Part shown: positions 1 to 6,396 of the stretch, one piece after another
Numbering within the stretch: position 1 is the first letter of the stretch
How the letters are laid out: the number at the start of each line of letters is the position of its first letter
Origin: Deltaproteobacteria bacterium
GTDB taxonomy: Bacteria > Desulfobacterota > Desulfobacteria > Desulfobacterales > Desulfatirhabdiaceae
Direction of reading: 5' to 3'
NCBI GenBank assembly: GCA_026388755.1
Contig: JAPLJE010000322.1
Span: 1 to 21,901, forward strand
Length of the DNA: 21,901 bases
The notes under the pieces: model-generated
Database searches by the model: none
The model's input: the letters and a program-made list of their open reading frames with translations, nothing else
What the model was told of the DNA's origin: nothing
Program-made: the position numbers and the translations under genes

Positions 1-575
1 ATCACATCCTTTCCCTCCACAAACTCCTCGATCAAAACCCCGGCCGGATATCGGATCAACAGCCCCGTCACCCGTTTAAGAAGCTGATCCGGCGCTTCCA
101 CAATGGACTGTTGATCAATGCCCATGGAGCTGCCTTCATAATTGGGCTTGATCATCACCGGATAGCTCAGATCCGGCGGTGTCCAGTTGTGGACGCTTTC
201 CACAAACACCCATCGGGGGGTGGGCACGCCGCTGGCTGCAACCAGCATTTTGGTCAGGCGTTTGTCTGTGGTCAGGGTGCACACATAGGCATCGGATCCG
301 GTATACGGCATTCCGAGTTGCTCAAACAGCCCCGGATAAAAGGCCTCACGGCTTTTCCCCCCCCTTCCGACCGCCGTATTAAAGATCAGGTCCGGATTCA
401 GGGCTTCAAGTCTTGCCACCAGCCGAGATGCCGGCCCCGAAACCTCGACCCGCTCTACTTGATGGCCCAGGGTCTTCAGCGCTCCGGCAATCGCCTCAAC
501 GGTTTCCGGCCTGTCAAACGCCGCATCCTCTTCTCTGTCGGTCAACTGTAAATTATACGTATAGGCGATTTTCAT
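1..575 (-). CDS. D-alanine--D-alanine ligase-like ATP-grasp protein (3' end beyond window)
   Basis: The frame is open from an ATG at 573-575 to the left edge, giving 191 visible codons, so the C-terminus is missing. The start (MKIAYTYNLQ) has a GGAG Shine-Dalgarno 5 nt upstream. The visible part matches the N-terminal Rossmann-like domain of Ddl ligases, with 'NPDLIFNTAVG' followed by a glycine-rich stretch and 'AFYPGLFEQLGMPYTGSDA'. The beginning of the ATP-grasp domain follows, with 'PVMIKPNYEGSSMGI' as the ATP-binding lysine and glycine-loop strand. Family members join a D-amino acid or other carboxylate to an amine using ATP. Without the C-terminal Mg-binding residues I cannot tell a true peptidoglycan Ddl from the Ddl-like ligases common in Desulfobacterota. 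A hairpin separates it from the Feo operon upstream, so it is probably a separate transcription unit. Confidence 0.8.
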   Translation of the reverse strand, partial: MKIAYTYNLQLTDREEDAAFDRPETVEAIAGALKTLGHQVERVEVSGPASRLVARLEALNPDLIFNTAVGRGGKSREAFYPGLFEQLGMPYTGSDAYVCTLTTDKRLTKMLVAASGVPTPRWVFVESVHNWTPPDLSYPVMIKPNYEGSSMGIDQQSIVEAPDQLLKRVTGLLIRYPAGVLIEEFVEGKDV

Positions 576-613
576 TTGTACTCCAGGCCAGAACTGCAAG
601 CCTCAAAAGGCCA

Positions 614-639
614 GCCAGGCTCGTCAGGGGGAGCCTGGC
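614..639 (-). terminator. Hairpin after the Feo-adenosine kinase-TPR operon
   Basis: A perfect 9-bp inverted repeat, GCCAGGCTC (614-622) and GAGCCTGGC (631-639), encloses an 8-nt loop. On the minus strand it is followed by TGGCCTTTTGAGG, a short T4 run. It lies 70 bp beyond the stop of the TPR gene, so it fits a weak intrinsic terminator for the upstream operon. The T tract is poor, which lowers confidence. Confidence 0.5.
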
Positions 640-710
640 GAGCAATAAGGATCATGGCGGTCTGACTCCTGGTCTTTCATGGCTCAAGGTGCGGAAGTAG
701 GGCGGGCTGA

Positions 711-1394
711 TCAGCCAAGGCTTTTTTCTTTGGCGATTTCAAAATAGGTGGAGTTGGGGAATTCCGCGGCAATCCTGGCAAATGTTGCCTTGCTTTTTTC
801 CTTGTTCCCCATTTTTTCGTATACGGAAGCCAGATTGTAAAGGCTGAGATCTTTCAGGGAAGTGTCGGTGGATGTGGTCACCATTTCAAAATATTTGACA
901 GCGGATTCATAGTCTTTTTTCCCATCAAAGGCATACCCCAGGCTGCTCAAGATGAGATTTCTGTAAAACGGGGCGTTGCTGAAATCATTCAGGGCGGTTT
1001 TGTACAGGGAGATCGCCTTGTCAAATTCACCGGCCCGAAAGCAGATATTGGCAAATTCAATTCCGGCAATCTTACCCATGCGTCTTGCGGAATAATCATC
1101 CAGAATCCGGGAAAACGATTTTTCAACAGTCTGATACGCCTTTACCGGATCATTGGCTTTCATGGCCGTCTGGTACTGAGCCAGGCTCTCCGTCAGGAGT
1201 GCGGACGCCCTGTTTTCGGCATGATGTAAATAGGCCTGAAAGCCTACTGTTGCAACAAGAAGCGCAAACACGACACCAGCAGCAATGGTAGCCTGCTGTT
1301 TATAGGTGGTGAGCCATTGAATCAGTTTTCCGGAAAACGTGATGAATTCATCAGGCTCTTTGAAAAGCTGTTTGCGGGTCAGTTTTTGTGCCAT
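711..1394 (-). CDS. YfgM-like membrane-anchored TPR protein
   Basis: 227 aa. I chose the ATG at 1392-1394 (MAQKLTRKQLFK) because GGAGG sits 4 nt upstream; the longer frame to 1598 runs into the adenosine kinase gene and lacks a ribosome site. Residues 1-42 are cytoplasmic and basic, and about 44-66 form one membrane helix (TIAAGVVFALLVATVGFQAY). The rest is a helical TPR region with repeats such as 'FDKAISLYKTALNDF', 'DYESAVKYFEMV' and 'GNKEKSKATFARIAAEFPNS'. This layout (one TM plus periplasmic TPRs) is that of YfgM/DUF2133-type proteins, which associate with the SecYEG translocon or periplasmic chaperones. That role here is inference from architecture. It is the last gene of the Feo operon strand, 43 nt after the kinase gene. 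Confidence 0.8.
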   Translation of the reverse strand: MAQKLTRKQLFKEPDEFITFSGKLIQWLTTYKQQATIAAGVVFALLVATVGFQAYLHHAENRASALLTESLAQYQTAMKANDPVKAYQTVEKSFSRILDDYSARRMGKIAGIEFANICFRAGEFDKAISLYKTALNDFSNAPFYRNLILSSLGYAFDGKKDYESAVKYFEMVTTSTDTSLKDLSLYNLASVYEKMGNKEKSKATFARIAAEFPNSTYFEIAKEKSLG

Positions 1395-1420
1395 GATACC
1401 TCCAAAAAAAGTCAAAATTG

Positions 1421-1436
1421 GGCTTTTTACAAAGCC
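1421..1436 (-). terminator. Small hairpin between adenosine kinase and TPR genes
   Basis: GGCTTT (1421-1426) and AAAGCC (1431-1436) can form a 6-bp stem. On the minus strand this is followed nine bases later by seven T residues. It may attenuate read-through into the TPR gene, but the stem is short and the T run is not adjacent. Confidence 0.3.
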
Positions 1437-1437
1437 A

Positions 1438-2409
1438 TCAGTCCAGAAGCTTTCGAATTCGTTCCCACCCGTCATGCGGAATACCCGCGCCAACGACCTG
1501 GCAGACTTCATATCCACAGGCCGAGGCCAGTTTGCCGCATTTCTCCAGGGAATACCCGTTGACCAGGCCAAACAAGAATCCAGATGCCCATAAATCACCG
1601 GCGCCGGTGGTGTCGATGGCGCAACCGTCTCCGACAGGCTCTACCTGATGCGTCTTTCCCTGATGCGAAATATAGCTGCCGCGGCTGCCGACCTTCAGAA
1701 CGGCAATCTCGGCCCGGGAGGAAAGACTCTCGATCATGCGTCTTTCGTCAGTATGGCCCGTAAAAGCTCGGGCCTCGTCTTCGTTGGCAATCAAAATATC
1801 TACAAACTCATCCACAATCCGATCCAGCAAATCCTTGTTGGATTCAATCACCGTAAAGCTGGCAAGATCCAGCGATATCCGTGCGCCGGATCGTTTCGCC
1901 AGCGACAGGGACTGCAGCATTAGTGTTGGATTAAACAGCAGATAACCTTCGATATGAACCACGGCCGCGCCTTCAAAACAGGTCTCGGCAATTTCTTCGG
2001 GCTGAATTTCCGAAGAGGCGCCAAGATAAGTCAGCATGGACCTCTGGGCATCCGGCGTAATGATGGAAAGTACCCTGCCGGTGCGGGAAGGGGAATGCAG
2101 CAAATGGGGCTCCACCCCGTTTTCAACCAGGCCGGTTTCAAAAAAAGCGCCCATTGGCCCGGCCCCCCGTTTACCGACAAACCGCGAGACCCCGCCAAGC
2201 CTGGCGATGCCGATCATCGTATTGCAGGCAGATCCGCCCGGAACAACGCTGGGAGAAGATTTCAAGCCCGAGAGAACGTCTTCGATAATGGCATTGTCAA
2301 CCAGCGTCATGCCCCCCTTGACGGCTCCGGATTGATGAAGAAAGGCATCTGTTTCATGGGCGAGGATATCAACCAGAGCGGAACCAATGCCAACAATTAC
2401 ATTTTTCAT
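1438..2409 (-). CDS. PfkB-family carbohydrate kinase, adenosine-kinase-like
   Basis: 323 aa, a normal length for the ribokinase/PfkB superfamily. The start is MKNVIVGIGSALVDIL at 2409, with AAGGAAAAAG upstream; a longer in-frame extension to 2646 only overlaps the SH3 gene and looks spurious. The N-terminal substrate-binding signature 'PGGSACNTMIGIARLGG' is at residues 57-73. The C-terminal PfkB signature 'DTTGAGDLWASGFLFG' is at 266-281, with D272 the expected catalytic base and the GAG turn forming the anion hole. These proteins phosphorylate a sugar or nucleoside hydroxyl with ATP. The overall pattern is closest to bacterial adenosine kinases (adenosine to AMP, purine salvage), but sequence alone does not fix the substrate. 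It lies 16 nt after the SH3 gene in the Feo operon. Confidence 0.85.
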   Translation of the reverse strand: MKNVIVGIGSALVDILAHETDAFLHQSGAVKGGMTLVDNAIIEDVLSGLKSSPSVVPGGSACNTMIGIARLGGVSRFVGKRGAGPMGAFFETGLVENGVEPHLLHSPSRTGRVLSIITPDAQRSMLTYLGASSEIQPEEIAETCFEGAAVVHIEGYLLFNPTLMLQSLSLAKRSGARISLDLASFTVIESNKDLLDRIVDEFVDILIANEDEARAFTGHTDERRMIESLSSRAEIAVLKVGSRGSYISHQGKTHQVEPVGDGCAIDTTGAGDLWASGFLFGLVNGYSLEKCGKLASACGYEVCQVVGAGIPHDGWERIRKLLD

Positions 2410-2425
2410 ATCTTTTTCCTTATCA

Positions 2426-2866
2426 TTACCACACCGTGGATTCGTGAATCCATCCCTTGTCGCCATCCGCATGTTCGACAAGAATCCATTTGTCATTGCG
2501 TTTGACGACTTTGAAGGGAATGCCCGGCCCGACGGTAAACAGGACTTTCGCGTCCGGCTTGGGTTCGGAGCGGAGATTGTTTTTATCCTTTGTGGTGATG
2601 ACCGAGGCTGCATTTCCAACCTGAGATTGATGAACCCATCCTTCATCCCCCTGGAAATCCTTTACCTGATGCCATTCCCCGACTTTTTTGATAACGCTGA
2701 AAGGATAGTATTTCTCGGATTTCCAGAGCACGTCAAAATTATTGCCCGCGCCGGATCGAATTTTGGCCTCAGTTGCGGAAACCGAAATGCGCTGTCCGGC
2801 CTGAGCAGCGCCGCACAGCAGCAGAAAAACCATGACTCCACAAAACCACAGGGATTTGATTTTCAT
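2426..2866 (-). CDS. Secreted protein with two bacterial SH3 domains
   Basis: 146 aa starting at MKIKSLWFCG (ATG 2864-2866, GAGG 6 nt upstream). Residues 1-23 form a signal peptide with basic n-region, hydrophobic core and an AQA cleavage motif. Two type-3 bacterial SH3 modules follow, about residues 26-83 (ends 'GDEGWVHQSQV') and 88-145 (ends 'GDKGWIHESTVW'), each with the typical 'LRSxP' or 'IRSGAG' opening and a 'GWVH/GWIH' last strand. Such domains usually bind peptidoglycan or other periplasmic ligands. There is no catalytic domain, so it is probably a cell-wall-associated accessory protein. It is only 8 nt downstream of feoB, so it is likely translated from the same message; a role in iron uptake is speculation. 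Confidence 0.85.
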   Translation of the reverse strand: MKIKSLWFCGVMVFLLLCGAAQAGQRISVSATEAKIRSGAGNNFDVLWKSEKYYPFSVIKKVGEWHQVKDFQGDEGWVHQSQVGNAASVITTKDKNNLRSEPKPDAKVLFTVGPGIPFKVVKRNDKWILVEHADGDKGWIHESTVW

Positions 2867-2874
2867 TGCAGTCC

Positions 2875-5064
2875 TCACACGCCAAGACGCAGCAGTTTCC
2901 CCCCCTGAAAGACCAGAAAGGCCATGACCCAGGCAAGAGAGGTGCTGTATCCAATACTGAACAACAACCATGTCCAGGAACGAAGCTCTCTGCGAATAGC
3001 AGCCATCGTAGCAAGACAGGGCAAATAGAGCAAGACAAATACCAGCATGGAAATGGCGGACAGAGGGGTCATGCCCGAGGACAACAGGGCCGTGCGAAGA
3101 GCCTCGGAGTCTTTGTCACCCTCGGCAACGTAGAGAATGCCCATCGTGCTGACAACGATTTCCTTGGCAACAAAACCGGAAAGAAGCGCCACGCTCCCCC
3201 GCCAGTCTATGCCAAGCGGCGAAAACACCGGCGCTATCATTTTTCCCATGCGGCCCATATAGGAGTTCTCGATTTTTTCAGCTTTCATGATCCGCTTGAT
3301 GGACTCGATTGAGGCCGTTGTTTCTTTTTCCAGGACGCTTCGGGCCGTGTCATCGGCGGAAGCCTGTCTGTCTTCATACCCCTTCTGCTGGAGTTGTTGA
3401 ATCTCGCCGGACAATTTCGAATAGGAGGGGGTGTTCCGGGGGAATGCCGAGAGCGCCCAGATGATGACAGAACCGATTAGAATGATATTTCCCATTTTTT
3501 TTAGAAACATCTTGCTGCGTTCCCACATGTGAATCATCACGCTCTTGACCATGGGCACCCGGTAGGGCGGCAGTTCCATCACAAAAGGGGCATCCATACC
3601 TTTTAAGATTGTGGAGCGCAGCAGGCGGCCCGTAACGATGGACAGAATGATTCCCACCAGATAAAGGGCAAAGATGACGGTTCCAGCCCTGCCGGAAAAG
3701 AACGTACCGGCTATCACAATATAGATGGGCAGCCTGGCCGAGCAGGACATGAACGGGGTGATCAGGATCGTCAGAATGCGGTCCTTTTCGCTTTCCAGGG
3801 TCCGGGTTGCCATGATGGCGGGGACATTGCACCCAAAACCCATGAGCATCGGGATAAAGGATTTTCCATGCAGCCCGATCATGTGCATGATTTTATCCAT
3901 CAGGAAGGCGGTTCTGGCCATATAGCCGGTGTCTTCAAACAGGGATATGCAGAAAAACAGGATCAGAATATTGGGAAGGAAAACAACCACGCTCCCGACG
4001 CCGGCGATAACGCCGTTAAGAAGGAGATCTTTGAACAGGGAATCGGAAAGATGGAGTTCCAGAGCAGATGACAGCCCGCTCACGCCGCTTTGAATCCATG
4101 TTTTGGGGATTTCTCCAACAGTAAACGTCAACTGAAACATGGCCCAGATAAAAAAGACAAAGATCGGAAACCCGATAAACCGGTTGGTCAGTACCCGATC
4201 GATATTCCGGGAAATATCCACCCGCTGCCTGGCGGACGTGGTAACGGTTTCCTTAACAATGCCGGCTATGAACCCATAGCGCTCATCGGTCATGATAATT
4301 TCCGGATCATCGTCAAACCGGTCCATGATGTACTGCCGGGCAACCTGTATTTCATGCTGAACCGTCTGCCGGGAATCTCCTGCCAGGATCAGCACCTGGT
4401 CCCGGACGATCTTGTCGTCCTCGATGAGTTTGATGGCTGTCCATCGGTCGTTGTAAGGAATCGCGCTGGAAATGCCTTTTTGCAGAAAGTCCTGAAGCCT
4501 GGAAATGGCGGATTCAATGTCCTGGCTGTACCTGACCTTTCTGCCCTCTGAAATGTGATGCGTTTGTTCAGCCAGTTCAATGGCTTTTTTCAAAAGCGCA
4601 TCCATGCCTTCGTTTTTGTTGCCGACCGTAAAGACGATCGGGACATCGAGCAGATCGGAAAGCTTTTCGGTATGGATTTTGACGCCCCTGGACTGGGCCA
4701 TGTCGGCCATGTTCAGGGCAAACAGAATCTTGCAGTCAATTTCCCTGAGCTGGGTCGCCAGATACAGACTGCGCTCCAGGTTGGAAGCATCGATTATGTC
4801 AATGACCACATCCGGATGTGCTTCCAGAATAAAATTTCTGGCGACAATTTCTTCGATGGAAAATGGTGTCAGGCTATAGGTTCCGGGAAGATCGATGATT
4901 TTAAGTTCATACCCGTGGCGGTTGATGACGCCTTCTTTTTTTTCAACCGTTACGCCGGACCAGTTTCCCACTTTCTGGTGGGCGCCGGTCAGGTTATTGA
5001 AAATTGTCGTTTTACCGGAATTGGGATTGCCGGCAAGGGCGATGGTCAGTGTTCGGGGGCTCAT
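2875..5064 (-). CDS. feoB: Ferrous iron transporter FeoB
   Basis: 729 aa from MSPRTLTIALAG (ATG 5062-5064). The alternative longer frame to 5346 reads through feoA and is rejected. The cytoplasmic N-terminal G domain shows G1 'GNPNSGKT' (12-19), G3 'DLPG' (58-61) and G4 'NMAD' (118-121), followed by the helical regulatory domain. The membrane part holds both Gate repeats, with the signatures 'GFGCNVPAIMATRTLES', 'FMSCSARLPIYI', 'GFVAKEIVVS' and 'YLPCLATMAAIRRE'. It is the inner-membrane Fe(II) permease of the Feo system, driven or gated by nucleotide hydrolysis in its G domain. The coding order fur-feoA fusion, feoA, feoB with a 10-nt gap to feoA indicates one operon controlled from the promoter near 6100. 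No feoC-type gene is seen. Confidence 0.97.
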   Translation of the reverse strand: MSPRTLTIALAGNPNSGKTTIFNNLTGAHQKVGNWSGVTVEKKEGVINRHGYELKIIDLPGTYSLTPFSIEEIVARNFILEAHPDVVIDIIDASNLERSLYLATQLREIDCKILFALNMADMAQSRGVKIHTEKLSDLLDVPIVFTVGNKNEGMDALLKKAIELAEQTHHISEGRKVRYSQDIESAISRLQDFLQKGISSAIPYNDRWTAIKLIEDDKIVRDQVLILAGDSRQTVQHEIQVARQYIMDRFDDDPEIIMTDERYGFIAGIVKETVTTSARQRVDISRNIDRVLTNRFIGFPIFVFFIWAMFQLTFTVGEIPKTWIQSGVSGLSSALELHLSDSLFKDLLLNGVIAGVGSVVVFLPNILILFFCISLFEDTGYMARTAFLMDKIMHMIGLHGKSFIPMLMGFGCNVPAIMATRTLESEKDRILTILITPFMSCSARLPIYIVIAGTFFSGRAGTVIFALYLVGIILSIVTGRLLRSTILKGMDAPFVMELPPYRVPMVKSVMIHMWERSKMFLKKMGNIILIGSVIIWALSAFPRNTPSYSKLSGEIQQLQQKGYEDRQASADDTARSVLEKETTASIESIKRIMKAEKIENSYMGRMGKMIAPVFSPLGIDWRGSVALLSGFVAKEIVVSTMGILYVAEGDKDSEALRTALLSSGMTPLSAISMLVFVLLYLPCLATMAAIRRELRSWTWLLFSIGYSTSLAWVMAFLVFQGGKLLRLGV

Positions 5065-5074
5065 GCTGGGGATC

Positions 5075-5356
5075 CTAAGCGGCAGGTGGCAGGTGGCAGT
5101 TATCTGCCGTTGTCTGCTGTCTGTCGTCTGTCTGGATGAGTTCAACGGTGACCTGGGACGCTTCTTCAACCCGAAGCGACAGGTGGTATCCCATGACGAT
5201 GATTTCAAGGGGATCTTTGAGAGGGGCGTATTTATCCACGCACACCAGCGTACCTTTGACGATACCCATTTCGAAGATGCGCCTTCGAAGGGCTCCGCTT
5301 CCGCCCACGCGAAGAATTCTGGCGGTCTGTCCTTCCTTGATTTCACTCAGCAGCAT
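5075..5356 (-). CDS. feoA: FeoA, with an unusual repeat-derived C-terminal tail
   Basis: 93 aa, starting at ATG 5354-5356 with an AGG ribosome site. Residues 1-75 are a typical FeoA SH3-like fold ('ILRVGGSGALRRRIFEMGIVKGTLVCV', then 'PLEIIVMGYHLSLRVEEA'), the small cytoplasmic partner of FeoB. The last 17 residues (from about TDDRQQTTAD) are extra and polar and are encoded by a tandem-repeat patch just before feoB. It follows the Fur-FeoA fusion by 9 nt and precedes feoB by 10 nt, so the operon carries two FeoA domains, one free and one fused. Confidence 0.93.
   Translation of the reverse strand: MLLSEIKEGQTARILRVGGSGALRRRIFEMGIVKGTLVCVDKYAPLKDPLEIIVMGYHLSLRVEEASQVTVELIQTDDRQQTTADNCHLPPAA
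5081..5134. repeat. Tandem GGCAGGT and CTGTC-rich repeats at the feoA/feoB junction
   Basis: On the plus strand GGCAGGT occurs twice in tandem plus a partial copy (5081-5099). The arms GGCAG/CTGCC (5095-5099, 5104-5108) make a small hairpin, and 5112-5134 is built of GTCTG/CTGTC words. The patch lies inside the 3' end of feoA and accounts for that protein's extra tail. It looks like repeat expansion or an inserted intergenic repeat. Confidence 0.6.
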
Positions 5357-5365
5357 AAATGCCTG

Positions 5366-6058
5366 TCAGCAGGCTTTCTCCTCTTGAATCGGAAGCACCA
5401 TGATTTTTTGCGCCAGCCCGCGTCCGATAACAAATCGTTTAAAATCAACCGCAATGGCCATCTGCCCTTTGCCAAGATTGGTGATCACCTGCACCTCGTC
5501 GCCGATTCTCAGCCCCATGGACAGCAGGCGCATTCGCGATTCGGAGCCGCCGGTAAATTCTGTCACCTTTACCCGCTCTCCCTGTTTGGCCAGCGTGAGG
5601 GACATCAGTCGGGCGTGATCCTTCATGCACCTGGCGCAGATGCCATACAGCTCCATTTTGTGCTGAAGGGAATGAAATCCGAATTCAGAGGCGATTTTCA
5701 ACTGGAGAATTTCCAGTTCTTCATTCTGAAACTCAAGTATGGCGTTGCACCGGGTACAGATCATGTGATCGTGATGCTGGCCCAAATGCATGTGCTCATA
5801 TCGGATATGGCCATCTTCAAACCTGTTTTTTTGCGCAAATCCAAACCGGCACATCAGTTTGAGCGTTTCCAGAACGAAGTCGGGGGATAAGGTATGCCCG
5901 TTTTGTTCGATCAGGGAAACCAGTTCTCCAACCGTCACATGATGTTCGGAATTCAAAAAGATCTCGAGCACTTTCAGCCGGTCATCAAAATGATCCACGG
6001 CTTCCTGTTTAAAGAGCTTTTTGAATTGTTCCTTTTCCTGACGGTGAAGCTGTACCAT
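5366..6058 (-). CDS. Fur-family regulator fused to a C-terminal FeoA domain
   Basis: 230 aa from ATG 6056-6058 (MVQLHRQ), preferred over a GTG at 6085 because AGGGGA lies about 10 nt upstream of the ATG. Residues 1-150 are a Fur domain: a winged helix (about 20-85), then the metal-site motif 'HHDHMICTRC' (H95, H96, H98, C101, C104), an acidic stretch 'FQNEELE', and a second CxxC (C141, C144). Residues about 152-225 are a FeoA/SH3-like domain ('LLSMGLRIGDEVQVI', 'FVIGRGLAQKIMVLP'). Fur proteins repress iron-uptake genes when Fe(II) is bound. A FeoA-type C-terminal domain is known from the unrelated DtxR/IdeR family, so this fusion is a parallel architecture. Leading the feoAB operon with a palindrome at its promoter suggests autoregulation. 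Confidence 0.9.
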   Translation of the reverse strand: MVQLHRQEKEQFKKLFKQEAVDHFDDRLKVLEIFLNSEHHVTVGELVSLIEQNGHTLSPDFVLETLKLMCRFGFAQKNRFEDGHIRYEHMHLGQHHDHMICTRCNAILEFQNEELEILQLKIASEFGFHSLQHKMELYGICARCMKDHARLMSLTLAKQGERVKVTEFTGGSESRMRLLSMGLRIGDEVQVITNLGKGQMAIAVDFKRFVIGRGLAQKIMVLPIQEEKAC

Positions 6059-6086
6059 TTTAATATTTCCCCTGAGTTCAATCACA

Positions 6087-6099
6087 GATAATAAGAATC
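6087..6099 (-). promoter_or_regulatory. Fur-box-like operator over the fur-feoA -10 element
   Basis: GATAATAAGAATC is an imperfect palindrome whose GATAAT half matches the Fur-box hexamer. It coincides with the -10 element of the operon promoter. Its core, AGATAATAA, is shared with the -10 region of the peroxide operon. Fur binding is inferred from motif and location only. Confidence 0.45.
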
Positions 6100-6116
6100 A
6101 AACGAAAAACTGTCAA
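6088..6116 (-). promoter_or_regulatory. Sigma70-type promoter of the Feo operon
   Basis: On the minus strand a consensus -35 TTGACA (6111-6116) is separated by exactly 17 nt from the -10 TATTAT (6088-6093). The start codon of the Fur-FeoA gene lies 30 nt downstream of the -10. Confidence 0.7.
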
Positions 6117-6129
6117 TGTGGGATTCAGG

Positions 6130-6369
6130 TCATCTGGGGCCGGGGATGTCGAATGTTGAGCAGGAGCCACTGGAACAGCTTCGGGTCTGGGCGGTAGCGC
6201 CCGTGCCGCCACTGCCGCTGCTTATGGCGAAATTTGTACTGCTGAGAACGCGCTCAATATCCTGGCTGTCGCATTTGGCGCATTTCAGCTCGGCCGCCTC
6301 CTGGGCACTGGTAAAGAGAATCTCGAAACATTCATTGCATTTCAAACACTTAAATTCATAAATCGGCAT
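6130..6369 (-). CDS. FmdB-family zinc-ribbon protein
   Basis: 79 aa, ATG 6367-6369 with GGAG upstream. It begins with the family hallmark 'MPIYEFKCLKC' and has two CxxC knuckles (C8/C11 and C30/C33) that would bind one zinc. A low-complexity Ser/Gly/Thr/Cys tail follows. FmdB-type proteins are small putative regulatory or metal-binding proteins often found in anaerobes; no biochemical role is settled. It is 27 nt downstream of the histidine kinase gene and ends just before the Feo promoter. Confidence 0.88.
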   Translation of the reverse strand: MPIYEFKCLKCNECFEILFTSAQEAAELKCAKCDSQDIERVLSSTNFAISSGSGGTGATAQTRSCSSGSCSTFDIPGPR

Positions 6370-6396
6370 ATCGAATCTCCAATAAATCTTTTATCT

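Noticed and set aside
1438..2646. Longer version of the adenosine kinase starting at 2646
   Set aside because: The extra N-terminus is translated from the SH3 gene in another frame and has no ribosome site; the family start is at 2409.
2875..5346. 823-residue FeoB with an N-terminal extension
   Set aside because: The extension lies wholly over feoA in a different frame; the GTPase domain begins at the ATG at 5064.
4895..5890. 331-codon plus-strand frame opposite feoA and the Fur-FeoA gene
   Set aside because: It is antisense to clearly conserved genes and its translation shows no recognisable motif.
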